DNA of 64,000 nt from Cardinalis cardinalis (GCA_014549065.1 JACDOX010000143.1:14282-78281), one strand, 5' to 3'. Counted from the first letter of the stretch, positions 1-14,298 are shown. Translations and numbers: made by a program. The notes: generated by a model from the sequence alone, not told the origin.

Positions 1-637
1 AGATCCCAGTCAGAGGAAATACTGGAGTTCTGTGGTTTTGGCTCTGAGCTACAGTGTTTAATGGCCACATAGGAATCCAGGTGTGTTTGCTGCTTCACCT
101 GCTTCACTGTGATATTTGGAATATTCATGGAAAATGTGTACCTGTGTTGTGGACAAACTGGTGCATCCAGTAAAGCCTTTTGTGGCCTCAGTGTAACCAT
201 GAGTTCATATTCTTAAAATTTTCATTCTCTTGAAACTGCAGATTATACTCTTCTGCTTCAACCAAACTGCCTACACCAGTATTGGCATAGCTGATAGGGA
301 ATACTGGTGGTGCTGCATTTGTTCTCTGATTTTTCCTCTGATAATTCTTTGTGCCTGTTCTGAGCTGTCCCTAGGACCTTTTTTGCCATTTCATGCTGTA
401 TAAGGCAGGTGTGACAAACCCTCCTAGGATCTACAGCCCCCCTCTTCTACATCTGTTCTGATTTGCCATATAGGTATCTTCTCCATTAGAACTTAATTTA
501 ATCATTTGGTATCTACTCAAAACATGTTTTGTAATAATGCAGTCAACCTCATAAGTAACTTCTCTCTTGTGTGGGGAAAGAGAAAAAAAAAAAAGAAAAC
601 AATGTTAGAATTTTAATTGAACTCTTAAATCTTGCAG

Positions 638-826
638 GTCAAACAACCTCAATCTTCAAATTCAAAAGGAAGCAGAAAAAATGCCCAGGCTGGATCAAAG
701 ACTGTCCAAGATTCAGGGGTGAAGAAATCACAGGAACATAAACGGCCCAGCTGTGGTCCTAACTTAAAAGCAAAGATGCCTAAGTTTCAGGCAGGTGCAC
801 ATGACCAACCAGTAGTTACTGACTGA
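638..826 (+). CDS. RECQL: Probable RECQL (RecQ1 helicase) last coding exon, partial gene
   Basis: A clear splice acceptor (pyrimidine run ending ttgcag at 637) opens a 63-codon frame ending in TGA at 824-826, with AATAAA 112 bp later. The peptide is polar, rich in Lys, Ser and Gln, with no folded domain, as expected for a flexible C-terminal tail. The identification is mostly from position: in other amniotes RECQL lies tail-to-tail with PYROXD1, and PYROXD1 converges on this exon from the right. RecQ1 is an ATP-dependent 3'-5' DNA helicase acting in replication-fork restart and repair; its helicase domains would be encoded left of the window. Bases 1-637 would be the last intron, and I see no other exon there. 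Alternative: the tail of another gene at this locus. Confidence 0.6.
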   Translation, partial: VKQPQSSNSKGSRKNAQAGSKTVQDSGVKKSQEHKRPSCGPNLKAKMPKFQAGAHDQPVVTD

Positions 827-937
827 GTGTTACAGACTACAGACTCCACTGAGGATCTAATCATGGCTGCTGCTCCATGGACAGTGCGGTGTGTAAGTTC
901 AGTTTGTGCTTTAGTAATGGTATTTTTATTTTTATTT

Positions 938-943
938 AATAAA
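938..943 (+). terminator. Polyadenylation signal of the RECQL-side gene
   Basis: AATAAA within an AT-rich stretch, 112 bp after the stop codon at 826. Confidence 0.6.
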
Positions 944-2677
944 CACTCAACAGGGAACAAATNTCTTAAAAAACTGTCAAAGCTAGAAGGCTAATAGAAG
1001 AGAAAAATGTGTTTCTTACCAAAATAATTGGTGCATATTTTAGGATACAGCAATGATTACAAAACCTCTATGACCATGTTGTCTTTTAAACTCTTTTGGA
1101 AGTGTAGACACTGTGGCAGGTTCATGCAGTCTGGAAAGGACTGCCAGAGGTGCAGAGGTTTCCAGGCTTCTTTCCTGTGGGAGTCTCCACCCACTGCTCC
1201 CCTGAGAGTCCTCTTGAGGTTTTTCTCCTTTGCAGCACAGGACTTGGTGGTTCTTAGCTCTGCATGAAGACCCTGTCACCTCCTGTTCCTTCTGCCTGCT
1301 GTGCATGTGACTCTCCTCTTCACCAGTAACCCCACTGCAGCCAGGGCAGCTGCTGTCACCAGCCCCAGGGAGTGACATCAGACAGCTGGAGACAGGGATG
1401 CTCCAGTATCCTTCCTCTGGAATCCTGGCTGGCTCAGAGCTGCTGCTGTGCCAGGGCTGGTTGTTCCAGCCCACATGGGCACTGCCACCTCTGCAGCTCT
1501 GAGAAGGGACATGTGTCCCTACACCCACTGTGGCATGTGGGAGTGAAATACTCTATGTATTTATGAGTGATTATGTGTATTTATTCCTTTGAAATATGTC
1601 TGTTGCTCTTCAAATTGGACTTCTCTAGGTTGTTATTCAAATAGAAATAAATCTATGACTTCTGTGCTTGGCAGAAGTACCTCAATTGAAGCTTACAAAC
1701 AAGACAACATGTCAGCCTAGGAAACACTCAACAGCTACTGTAAGCATTCTCAAGCACATATGCTGACTGCTAGATTCAATTTTGTTTTCTTACTTTTAAC
1801 ATCTTAGCAGCCAAAGATCAGAAAGGCATGTTCAGTTTCATTAATAAATGCAAGTTCTGGGTGGTTGCATTTTAGTTCTTCTCCGTTACACTTATAACAA
1901 ATATAAAACTAATATCATTAAGAACATGCTCTTCATTTTTCTGGTAAAATTGTGACAGTGAATAAAGCCTATAGTCTTTCACTCATCCTTTAGCTGAGAC
2001 CTTTGCCAAAATTGAAAATTCAGTTAAAAACAGTCATTCTCCTAAAAAACACTACGTGATTTGTCTGGGACAANTCTCAATATGTACTGCCAGCTTTGTA
2101 TTGAGCACAACACATTGTTCCAAATTTGATCCAAAATAAATAGGAACTCTCAGGCAGCAACTGTAGAACAAAATCAAAAGCCAGGATGAAACAACTGCTG
2201 TCCAGGGCTGGCACTATCCAGTACAGTGCAGCTCCACCCCAACACCTGGACAGCTGAAGGGACAAGGAGTTCAAAAGCTGGTCTCAACTGACATCTCATC
2301 CTGGCTTTCATTGTGCAAAGCTCGTGTTCTGTACTTAACTGAGTAGAAAATTCATTTATTTCAGAAGTAAACTTATGGGGGAAAAGAAAAAGGAGAAAAA
2401 AAAACCAAACAGAGTAAGGATGTATTTGCAACCTGCATTCCAGGTAGCAAGAGCTCTGAGCATCCTGTGCCCTGAAACTGTTCTCTGTTCATCTGAGCCA
2501 GCTCGACAGAGATTGCACCGTTAGCTGGTACCTGTGGCAGTGACCAGTCAGTATTTTGGCAAGATCAACCCAGAATCTCAATAGAGGATTGCATTTATCC
2601 CCAATCCTGAGAAAACAGTTTTCTAAGATGTATGACTTGCTCTCAAAGCTTCATACAAAATGGGAATGGGNTATTGT
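944..2677. other. Intergenic space between two convergent genes
   Basis: No coding exon is recognisable on either strand. It should hold the 3' UTR of PYROXD1 on the minus strand. A candidate minus-strand poly(A) signal (tttatt on the plus strand) is at 2355-2360, about 320 bp after the PYROXD1 stop. Confidence 0.5.
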
Positions 2678-5600
2678 TCAATCAAAATAATCTTCTATGT
2701 CAATATCAGGATTTAGGAGATCTTCACCATAGGCTGAAAGATCCATTTGATTTAAAATTAAGTTTTCAAAGGTTTCTTCCAAGTCCGTTTCACCGATGAG
2801 CACAGCTCCCATCATTCGGCCGTTCTGCATCACCACTTTGATGTACTCGTGGCCCTTGGTACACCTCAGCATCAGCTCGTGCTCTGAGCCCAGGCCCTGA
2901 GCGTTGTACTTCCCCAAAACCACCACCTAGCAGAAGGAAAAGGGAAAAGCTCTCATAACAACACTGCAGTGGCTTTTAGCATTTCTGCTGCTAACAGTTC
3001 TCNGCCTCAAAAGTGATGCCAACAGGGAAATATTCGTCCCTAGGNTCCCTCCCCCGGTCACTGGCTTGCAAACACACAATGGACTGAAAAATCTTCCCCT
3101 TGAAATATCACACACATTAGCACAAACTGAGAAAATCTAAGCTAGGATTAATTACTATATAAAGAAATCTGTTTTCTCAATATTAATGCACCTGCTCACT
3201 GTCAGCAAGTGAATATAAGCAAGTANTATGTGTTACTCAGTGATTTACAATTATCAGACTGTACTGACCTTATAATTGAAAAATTTTGTCATGTGAGCAA
3301 ATAGTTCAAAGCTGAAATCCATATCAATAGACTCCCCTAAAGCTTCTGCTGCCATGCACTTTGCTGCATACCATCCCATCTGCCGAGCCTGGGTCCACAG
3401 CCTCATCTGCAAGAGAAAATTGGGAAGACTGAAGTCATGAGGCCATTCCTGTGCCATGAGCACACTCACTGCAGTGAGTACTCAGAGCACACTTTGTGCT
3501 GTTCATACTCACAGGGGCTGGCCAGCTCATTCCCAGCCACCTCGACAGAACTCAGCCACCAAACCCCCAGGATTATCCACTGTGGGGTGTCACTCACTCA
3601 GGGTCACCAAATNTGGTGGTGTTTGAGGGTCCCCAGGATGAGGGAAGAGATGAGAATCTTGATTCCATGTTTCAGAAAGCTGATTTATTATTTTATNATA
3701 TATATTATTAAAAGAATATNATATACTAAAACTATACTAAAGAATAGAAGAAAGGAGACATCAGAAAGCTAGAAAGGAATGAATAATAAAATCTCATGAC
3801 AGACTCTGTGTCTGACACAGATGGCTGCCATTGGCCATTAATTAAAAGCAATTCACATACAACCAATCAAAGATGCACCTGTTGGTAAACCACCTCCAGA
3901 CCACATTCCACAGCCATCAGACAGTTATTGTTTACATTTCTTTTCTGAGGCTTCTCAGGAGAAAAATCCTAGCAAAGGGGTTTTTCAGAAAATCTGTCAG
4001 TGACAATCCACTGTTAACCTGTCCCTCCTTGGTGCCAGCACTGGTGTGTAACCCNTGTGCCGGGACCTACCTGGTGCCACACAGGGCTGGGCTCCCAGGC
4101 TGCTGTGCAGATATCTCCAGCTGCAAACACATCTGGCAGTGACGTGTGCATGTGCTTGTCCACCTTCAGTCCTCCATCCTCTNCCACAGCAAACTGAAGG
4201 GGTTCACACATCAGCAATGAAACCAGACACCCAACTCCCTCCCCCTTAACAATCAGCTGCTCCTTTATTATTTACCATGAGACTGTGCTGAGTGGCAAGA
4301 GCTCCATGAAAGGTACAAAGCATTACTGTTATTATTATTTCTAGAACAGCAGAGGTTTTTAAAGGACTATTACTGATACCTAGGCAGAGAAGTCACAGGG
4401 CTTGCCAAATTCCAAATCACACTGTGTGTTACAGGGACACCCAGTCTTAAGAGATCACTTTGTATTTTTGCCAAGGCAAGAAAGTACCATTGCAAAAACT
4501 TAATTCCTGATCTAAGCTTATAGCAGAGACCTGGAAATATCTCATGGTTCAACATCAAATCTATGTTTTCAGTATTTCCTTCTTTAACCAGAGCACAGCC
4601 TTTTACTTCCTAATCAAGATGCACCACTTAACCCAAATACCACAACATCCTGGTTTTGTCTGGGATCATTTTTTAGTAGTAGCTTGTATGGTGCTATTTG
4701 TTGGATTTGTGATGAAAACAGTGTTAATCACCCAGGGATGTTTTAGTCATTGCTGAGCAGGCACTGAACACAGAAACAAAATGATCCTGAGGTGNGGGAA
4801 TGCACATGGCAGTTATGAACTCCAGAATCTCCATCCACACTTGGGTGCTGACTTCCCTCAATGAACACGAGCACTGTGACAGCTCAGTGTCTCAGACAGA
4901 AAGTTCTGGAAATAGTTGCTTCCTTTCCAGGAGCAAATGCCAAGATGAATAAGTTAAGATTATGGTACAGAACTAACATGGAAATTATTCTATATTTTTG
5001 CCACATTAGCCAATTATACAGATGATTTTCTCTCTTTGGTTAGGCTTAATACTGCATATGTACTGTACATATGTACTGTATATAAACACCAGGGGAACAA
5101 CATAATAAACCGGGACCACAAATCAAATACAATTGTATCATGTTGAATATCTCAGTAGCAACATACCCTGCCTTATTTTGAGATGGCGCACAGAATTTCA
5201 ATCTTTAGCAATCCATGTCAGAACAGAAGCATAAATCAGCTGGAAAGGTTTCTTTAACCCTACTTGAAAAGCTCCAGAAGAAATCACTATACTTACATTA
5301 TTGCCATCAAGAAATGGTTCAACATTTGGCACAACTCCAGTTGCACTGACAATGAAATTGCATCCATAAATTTTTCCATTAGTTAATTCCACATATACAG
5401 GCCACAGCACTGAAAAAGGAGAAAATTTTGCCCTGAGAATGTAACCAACAGAAGTTATTTTATTAATTATGTCTTACGATAAGATATGAAAGAAAAAAAA
5501 CCCCATAAAACCTTTGAGGTAACTGAATAGGTAAAGAAAGGTAAAATTAAAAATAAAAAGGAAAGAACTATCAGAGATTACCTGTAACTTTTCTTACCAT

Positions 5601-8600
5601 TGCTCAGAACTAGAGAAAAAAACTNTTTTGGATCTCAGCTCCAACTCCTACTAATAACTTCCTTCACAATTTTCCTAAATTAAAGCCCTCTGTGTCCTGT
5701 GGGATGTTCTCTCAACTATGCAATTGCCAAATATTCCTTTATGTAGAAATTTACAGATGCACAGAAGTGCCTCAAAAGCAAAAAGAACAGCACAGATTTG
5801 ACTTGTGCCGAAAGTAACTGATTACTAAAATAGTATTTTAAAAATTCATTTTAATTAGGTGAAAATTATAGGCATAATTATTAATTTTAAAAAAAGGGAT
5901 ATTTTCCTCTACTTAGAAGGTTTACTTCAGTTTTGATACAAAATGTTGGTGGTTTTTTCCTCCTGTTTTAACTTTACAATTAAAATATTTAATGGATTGT
6001 GTTAGGATAGAATATTCTGCACACATGATTTTGGTTACTTTGTGGAAAAAANTGTCTGACCCATAAGATTTTATAATTTAATTGCAGTCCATAAATTTGA
6101 TTACTGTAAACTGCTAGACCTCAAATTATAGAGATAAAAGATTTATTTTTCAAACAGCAAACATGCTCCAGCACANATTTATCTTCAAGGTCTTTTCAGC
6201 ACTGGCACTCACCCTCATCTGCTTCCACATTTTTCTCTCCTTTAGGAAAAGNCAAGGAAGTCTGCTGCAGTTGGATAAATTCTCGCTGTAAGTGTATTTT
6301 CTTTACTTCACACAGTACTTCAATATGTACTTTGTGAGAAAACTAAAGAAAAATAGAATTATAAACATAATGATTAGTGATCACAAGATTGATAANAGCA
6401 AGGATATCTTCACCTAAATTGATATTACTGAAGTGGAACCCCCCCCCCCATATATCCCAGCCCACTACCTGGATTCCCACACTTTCCTCTTTTTTGCACA
6501 GCTCTAACCATAGCCAGTGGCAATTTACCTGCCTTCTCAGCAGGGAACTCATGTTCCTTTGAAGTTCATAACAATTAGATTTTTCTGGTATGCCAGAGAA
6601 CATAAGTTCCCCTAAACTTACAGGAAGAGACCTAAAACCTTATCAGACCTTAAACCTCATCAGAACAGAAAGTAAACTCATCTTTTCTGTCTTTCAGGAT
6701 TGCAAATTCTTTGTTTTTCTACCATTAATTAAATTTTGGTAACAATAATAAGTTTATGTTATAAACACTGTAAAAAGAAAAAATACTCTGTACCATCAAC
6801 CCACATTTCAACCATATTCTGAGCTCAAGCCAGAATAGGAAAGTTACCTGTTTCTCTAAATTGTTTTGTGAATTTGGGCCTTTTTTTTATTCTCCACTAC
6901 ACNAATACAGTTCCACAGCCTTCAACAGCCAAACCACCACTGATTAAGCTNCTAAATATCCTAAACATCCTTTAGCTGGTCTATGACTGATCACCCTTGA
7001 CAGGTCATTTTTTTAAATGCAAAACAGATGCAAACACCTAACAGCTCAGGAATTCATTAAAGAAAAAGAAATTAAATGTGAGGATTTTTGCTTTATTGCA
7101 AACATCGAACTCTTCCCAGTGCTCATGCCCACAACACCCAAATAAATCTGGCAGCAAGGATATGCCCATACCTCCTTAGTCCCTTTAAGGTGTAAGCCCT
7201 CGTGCCAGTCAGGGCCCAAGGCACTGCCCAGCTTGTCAGATGTTCCTGGGGGTCTTCCTTTCTCCTCACTTCCTGAAGCAAAGACATGGAGTATATCAGA
7301 TTTAAAGTGCAACCTTCCTTGTCCTCAGAATTCAGAACAAGGATTCTCAATTAACAGAAAAATACCATCTAGGGTAATATCCTTATTCTTCCTGCCTGAT
7401 GGCTAGAACCATGCTCTTCTTTTTATTCTGACTTTAGTCCTTCATATGTTTGTGTGATGTTTGTTCATGTAGTCCTAGTTAACTGTTGTTTCTGAGATTG
7501 CACTTTCACTCCACCTGTAATAATNTTCTGTGTGGTTTCACCTGCCCCTCCAATAGCTCATTATCTCCTCCCTATAGGATGGTGAGTTCACATCAAAACG
7601 TTACAAAAAATAGAACAAGTTCTTCAGCAGTAGGAATACAGGGAATTAATATAAATTTGGCACAAAGGTAAGCACTTTTTTACAGCTCACAAGAAGCTGT
7701 ATTACNTTCTGTCTACATGAATTTGGGATGGGTTTTTATGTTGCATTTTTACTCTCAGTTTTTGAAGAAGGAAATGTCATGAATGACAACAGTAAGCCTT
7801 ATTCCAAGCTGCTAAATTGACTGGTTTTAAGACTATCTTTAATATGAAANGCTGCTGCTGCAGTGTCAGGAAGCTAAACCCCATACCTTCCACTGTGTAC
7901 TTGGTTCTTTTACACTCGATGGGAGTCTCTTGGCTTTCAGCAGTGAGCTTGGGAAGGAGGAATTCAGCTGCTCCTGCATCAAAGAAAGTGTTCCCAATGG
8001 CTTTGTCTTTGATAGCCCAGATTACTTCACAGCCTTGAATTTCATACCTGTGGGCATTTAAACAAGGGATAAAGTGACAGACTGCCTGAAAATGATCTGA
8101 CGGTTAGCAGCACAAGCAGAAGTGTGTCAAGTTTCCTTCCAGAAGCCAGAACCAGGGGATCCAAGACTTTCCAACCTATCAAATCCACTTCTAAACATTT
8201 ACATAAGGAATGCATTAAAAAAATATCTCTTCAAGTTGACAAGTCATACTTTCTCACCAACACAACCCTGACTGAACTGGGGTAGGGGGCAGATCCAATT
8301 TATAATACTAATAATTAGTATTTCCTGCTCCCCATAATGAAAAAGAAGTGCATTTCTGCCAGACTCCCACTGTTAAAAACAAGCATTTGGATCTTGTTNG
8401 CACTATGTAGAACATGAACTGTATATTTTTGGTATCTATGTGTCAAAGCTTCTTCTGGAGCTTTTCTGATTTTATGTGTCAGTAAAAATCACTATGTTGC
8501 AAAACCCCCTCTGTGATCAGTTTTGCTACTAAATGCTCTAAGAGATAGAATTTTATAAGTCAACCTTCTCCCAAACTCATTTACACTAGATTTAGCATTG

Positions 8601-11600
8601 CATTGTTAAAGATTTTATTTATGTATTTTTTGTTCACTTACACTAATTCAAGGGCAATCCCACCATTTCCTACCACCACTATTCTCTCAGCTTGAGCCAA
8701 ATTCTTCTGAAAAGCCTGCATGAAGAAAGGAAAAATGTCAATTAGAGCATGTTCCCTCACACTGATCAACTATATCCTTTTCAGTATTTTCTTGCTCTTA
8801 GTCTTGATTTTCTCAGACTATTTATATACATCTAGCTAGGGTGAGACCTGTAACAGAAGCTGTTGTTGTAACAAATAACAATTTCAGTTTCACTTCAGAT
8901 TCTTTGAAAATGTAACTCCTTTTTTCATCCTCAAAGTCCCGCTTCATTTGATGAATGGCAGCTCCATGTTAGCAGTGCTTACCCTGCCTCCTCTAATTCT
9001 GAAGACCTGTAGCAGTGAAATTTCACCTTTGCTTTCCAAGCTTAATTTTTAGTCTCTTAAGTAACTTCTCAGGTGAAAATTTTTCCCCATCTTTGACTAT
9101 TTCTAACTCTTTTCTGTACAAAGAGGAGAAGCTCCAGTAGAACTGCAAGAGAATTAGAAGTCATTCCTTCAGTAGTTTTCCACTGCATGAAGCAGCCCCT
9201 TGTACCAGGAACCACACACACCTTCCCAAGGAAATNTCTTTATTTTTCCAATTGGATTCTGCCTGGAGGGTGAAAAAACATCNTTTATTCCATATTATCA
9301 TGTTAGAAATAATGTGTATGNGCTATCTATAAACTTAACAAATCTAGTGGCTAATTAATTCAGGGGCATTATAAGGCTGTTTTTCTGCTAGTGAAAATGT
9401 TCCTAATTAAGAATATATAATAACAGACATTATTTTCTGTTTCTCCATTTCACTCCACAAGAATTCTGGTATTTTNCACCAAATGCAGGAATATATTGCA
9501 CATTTTGAAGTCCCAAAGACATTTACCTGTGCACTGTCAGTGTCCCGGATTCCTAACACATACGGGTTCCCGTCAACAATTAATTTTGGTTTGGCTCCAG
9601 CACACAGACAAAGCTTTTCATATATGTATTCTTTCCCATCTTCAGTGTAAATTTTCTGTTAACAACAAAGAGAAAAGAAAAATCAATTCACCAAAGAGAA
9701 TTCATCTAAATGAAGACATCTAAGAGAAATCTTTCCTTAATGTCACAGTAATTAGCANATNTGAAAAGCTGTAAGGGGCTTCTTAAGGAAAAAGGTTCAT
9801 ACTCTTCCTCACTGTGTGTCATTTATTGCCACCACACCCACCACAAATAAGTGACCAATAAAATGGGAAGTGCACACTGTGCACTCAAAGCAAGATCAAC
9901 CACTTGGTGGCACTTGGTACTCACTGGCTATGCCAAAAGAGTTCTGTGTTTTCTATGTGACAAATGTCCCTCAGGCCCCAGGAACAGAACCATGCACTGC
10001 TGGACATCAGCAATTGAGAATCTCATTCAAACACTTGAGCAGCAGTAGCTCTGAGTTAACCAGGCACAGGATAGGACACAGTTTAGAAATACTGCAAATC
10101 TGTTCTTTGCTGGAGAAAAAGTGGAGGCATTCAACAAGATATGTCATTCTGAGAAAGAAGACCTTAAATTTTAACATTTTATGACATTATTTGTTGTTCT
10201 ACAAACTACAAGCTACATAGTTTGAAGTGATTTTGGGCAAAAGAGCCNCCAAATCCACATAGATTAATTATTTATGTCCACCAAGACCAATATTAAAACA
10301 CTATCCTAGTAATGATATAAGAAAACCACTGGATTCAGAATGTTAGCAGAATCNACCTGGAATTACATCTCCAAACTTTAAAAGTGAGCAAAACCAGTTT
10401 GGGATGTGAATGTGAGTTTCTCATACATGCTGAAGTGAAAATAACATGTTGACACAGAGCTAACAAGGCTGTGCACACGCTGTCCATTGCTCATATTTGC
10501 AACATATTTCCTGCTAAACAGGAGGAAGAAAAGGTGGAAATGTTGGTTCTTTCAAGTCTTATTTTGTTCTCTGTATATATTTCTACTAGAAAAATAGTTT
10601 AAGCAATAAGTGAAATTAGAAATAGGAAATATTTTCTTGTAATTTTGGTAACTTATCAATTCAATAACCAAAATGTTCTTGAACAAAATTTCTCACCCAA
10701 AACATTCAGCTACTTCTTAAATTATTTTTATATATATAAATTGAAAAAAAAAAACAAATAAAAAAGAAAACTTTAGCTTACATGTTCATCACTTTTCAAC
10801 TGTTTCACTCCAGACTGTATAACTCTGATATTGGGATATCGTTTTTCTAATAGGGAACTTGGTTGCTCTTCAACATCAAATTCCTCAAGTGTTTTGGAGA
10901 CCTGTAGGAGAAAGAGAAGTATTTAAAAATAAGGNTCATTTACCTATCTCTTCTTCTAAAGCTTTTGACACGAGGTACTGTGTTCATTTACAGTAAAAAA
11001 GTCACAACAGAAAGCCCATATTGTCTGAAAATGGGTTACCATGTAACTNCTAAAAGTTTCTTTTTCCACACAGAATCTTTTCATGCCTGCTCCTGGTTGA
11101 AGAGTCAAAGTACTACATGTTAATCCTAAAGACAGAGATTAAGCAAAAATGGAAAACCCTGGCAGTTGCTCTAACTGGTACAATGTTTTATTCCATAAAG
11201 AAGTCTATTACCAGAGTTGTTAACACTGCTTTTTCATTTATGTGATGTAGTGTTTAAAATCCTGGTTTTTCTCTAACTTTGCTAAAATAACTCATCCAGA
11301 GCCACTATCTGATATTTCAGAGACCTCNGGGNAAATGGACAACATCAAATAGAAAACAAACACAAACAAAATAAAAAGCCCNAAGAGGCAAGCCAGAATT
11401 TGAAAAACATTCAAATAAGTGATGACAATTTGGTGGCTTTTTCCAAAAGAAGAGTGGCTTCATAGAAACTGCCAGGCCTGCTACTTTATTGAGTATTTAG
11501 AATTTGGAACACAGCTAGGAACCAGAAGCCACACCATGCTTGCAATTCAGAGAGAAATTAAGATGCTCATGTCCAAAACTCAGATGCTGCTGCCTTCCAG

Positions 11601-13812
11601 TAGTGCTTAGCTATTCCCTTATTCTTCAGCTATGTAAATTTCCACTGATGTGAATTCCAGACTTTACATCTCTGCACTGTGCAGATGTCTTTGCTGGACA
11701 CTCAGCACTTTCAGAAAGCATTCTGCAGTTGGGTGTTACTCCCACAGTCTCACAGAGAGCTCTCACACTCAGCTTCATCACCCTACTAGCCACAAATCTG
11801 AATTCATGCATGCATTTGCTTTTCTTTTTCAAACCAGCAGGAAAGATGTCACTGAATCAGCAGCTGCTGGCATAGACAAAGCTCAAAAGCCTTCCCCAGT
11901 AGGTTATCCCTTTTTTTTTTGCTGTTTCTGCCCCAAATTCTAACANGAGCAAGACTATGATACNACTCCAGTGCTTCTAAGAGGCCATTCACTGAAAAAA
12001 GCAGTGAAATAAAGCTTCAGTAACTCTGAACACACTTCAGTCCTGTAAGTACCTGGTTTAACCTTTGCCTGAATGGTGTGAATATATTCACAATTACTGA
12101 TCATTGTAAAATAGCCTTACTAGTCAGTCTTACTAACACCACTGCAATCACACTAATATGAAAACAAGCTCAAAGTCATGAGCTTCTTCACCACTGGGTT
12201 CTAAATTATCTGCACAAATAAACTTTGAACATGTCTCACTATAAGAAAAAATGAAGTCTCTCTTACCTGCTTGAAATTAGTTACAGCTTTTACAACTGGG
12301 GAAGCTGTCACTAAAAAAATGTCTTCTGATGGGAATTCTGCAGCCAGCTTGTAAAGAAACAGAAATCATGATGAGAGTCATCATCAGACTTGAACACAAT
12401 AAAACTACTGGTGACAAGCAGTATGTCTTAATACATGACTTTGGTTTTGTAGAAATACAACTTGAGGATAATAGAAGGATAAGGACTGAAGAGAATTTGG
12501 AGACACAACACTTATTTCAATCACACATAAATATACCTTCAAACACTGCAGCCACAGTGTAAAGGACCATTGTCACAATATTCCAAAGGCCGTCTGATGG
12601 ATCAGACNGTGATCATGGGATCTCTGGACNCACCCACTTGGTGGATACACATTTTTTTACTGCTCAGCAGTGACTAATTGTTAACAGGTTTCATTTNCAC
12701 AGAGGAAATGCTGATTTCTCCTGGATATTTTATACCCTATTTAGTAAACTGATCATCTTCAGGGTGCTATTGAGCAATGCAAGACTTACAAATCCCCAAG
12801 CCAAAGGGAAGAGCTCCCATTTTCAATGTGCCTTGCTCAGCAAGGTGACACAGACCAAGATAAGTGGTGCTGTTGGGGGGAAGGGATGCCAACCACAGGG
12901 ACCCTGACATGACCAGAGAACACTGCCTGCAAAACACAGTCTGTGTGCTGCTCTGCAGCCCTAAGAGATGAAATATTCCTCATCAAAGTAATACCCACAT
13001 AATTACATTCTACAGGTGCAAAATTATCTCCAGTTACTGTTACTTCGAAACCATCAAAATCCTTGAGACCAAGTGACAGATTAATTGATTTTTAGAGCTC
13101 GGGATCACAGAGAGCTAGATGAGGTACACACACTCCGAAACATGGAGCCTGTAAAAACTGAGCAGCGTTAAATAAAAGGAGCACATCTGGGCTGCAGCAC
13201 AGTCCCTCAGAATAATTCCTGCAGGGATCCTGAATCCCTGAGCTCTGGGCCAGGGCACAGAGAGCCAGCTCTCTGCAGTGATGAATAACTCACTCTCTTT
13301 ACAAAGCGTTTCATAAACTGCTTCAAAACAACCTTATCAGCTCTGAACCTCNGGAGCGGTACTTGTACACAGTTAACATCCTCATATTGCAGCACTGCTG
13401 CCCTGGGGCTGAGCTNGGCTCGTGTTTTCTCCAGGNACACACAAAAAAACTATCAAAATAATTTTTAAGAAACNGGGATGAGGAGTGTACGGAACTACCG
13501 TACACATGCGAACATTTGTGCAGTTACAGCGCAGATGTTTCCACGGCCGTGCCCTGCGGGGTTTATCTCTCTGAGTCAGCTCCAGCCGCTCTCACCGGGC
13601 AGGCNGCAGCTCCNGGCCGCCAAGGGCCGGGCACACCGGGGTTCCCCGGGCTGAGGCAGCTTCCCGCACCCCTGCGGACAATTCCCGGCTGGCGGGGAGC
13701 GGGAAGGGGAGGGAGAGCCCGGCCCCGTTACCTTCTCGGCGCAGGTGACCCCGGCGATGCCGCCGCCCACCACGGCGAAGCGGCCCCGCACCGCGCCGCC
13801 CGGCCCCGCCAT
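2678..13812 (-). CDS. PYROXD1: PYROXD1, complete 12-exon gene
   Basis: FAD- and NAD(P)H-dependent class I pyridine nucleotide-disulfide oxidoreductase that protects the tRNA ligase RTCB from oxidation; loss causes myopathy in humans (established knowledge). Coding exons, read on the minus strand: 13812-13732, 12347-12267, 10901-10782, 9655-9527, 8715-8642, 8047-7887, 7272-7172, 6342-6213, 5409-5297, 4193-4071, 3406-3269 and 2926-2678. All have AG/GT borders, and the phases join without a break to 499 codons plus stop (human protein: 500). Visible motifs: N-terminal GGGIAG dinucleotide fold at residues 16-21, second Rossmann motif GNGGIA at about 153-158, and the FAD-binding ATG and AGD motifs in exons 9 and 10. 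The C-terminal 80 residues are the very conserved family tail ending in DIEDYFD. The ATG was chosen because it lies in a CpG island, directly before the dinucleotide fold. Single Ns fall in exons 8 and 10. Confidence 0.97.
3614..3999 (-). mobile_element. Solo-LTR-like element in PYROXD1 intron 10 (family A)
   Basis: About 390 bp closely matching 62630-62981 and 61758-62120. Shared blocks include gagggtccccag, the run ctgatttattattttat, tatactaaa and gggttttt(c)agaaaat. The AATAAA-type signal reads on the minus strand, so the LTR is oriented minus. It lies between exons 10 and 11 and does not touch a splice site. No internal viral sequence adjoins it. A target duplication is not clear. Confidence 0.75.
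6440..6450. repeat. Poly(C) tract in PYROXD1 intron 7
   Basis: A run of cytosines about 100 bp outside exon 8, too far away to disturb its splice acceptor. Confidence 0.6.
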
Positions 13813-13960
13813 CGCCCCGCCTGCTACGGCCCCGCTGCACCGCCCCCGGCACGGCACGGCCCGGCCCNGCTGCACCGCCCCCGGCCTACGGAGCGCGGGA
13901 GAGCCACACCGTCCTCCGCTCCGCGGGCATGGGCGGTCCCGTGTGCAGCCGCCCCGCAGC
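13500..13960 (-). promoter_or_regulatory. PYROXD1: CpG-island promoter of PYROXD1
   Basis: Very GC- and CpG-rich sequence surrounding exon 1 (ATG at 13812), in contrast to the AT-rich introns. No TATA box is evident, as is usual for a housekeeping CpG-island promoter. The many long frames on both strands here are a by-product of base composition. Confidence 0.75.
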
Positions 13961-14059
13961 GGCTTTTCCCCGCCCGTTCGNTGTCTCTGTACCGGGTGGG
14001 TGCTCTCTGTGTACGGGGATCAAGCCCCGTCTTGGGCACCTATTTCGTGATCGAACCGT

Positions 14060-14260
14060 AATCCAGTCCGGGTTTCCCCCGCCACCCATTCCGTGTGCCG
14101 GTGAAATCCGGTCCGGGTTTTCCTCCATTCCGTATTCTTGCACAATCCAGTCCAGGTTTCCCCCATTCCGTATTCCGGCNCTAATCCGGTCCGGGTTTTC
14201 TCCCATTTCACATCCTGGCGAACTCCAGTCCAGGTTTTTCCCCATCCCCACACCGTACCC
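14060..14260. repeat. 39-bp GC-rich minisatellite upstream of PYROXD1
   Basis: About five head-to-tail units of the type aatccRgtccRggttttccc followed by ccattccgtattccgg. Starts near 14060, 14105, 14144, 14183 and 14221 give periods of 45, 39, 39 and 39 bp. Confidence 0.85.
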
Positions 14261-14298
14261 CAGGTTCGATCCCAGCACTCTCTGTACCAGCGATCCCT

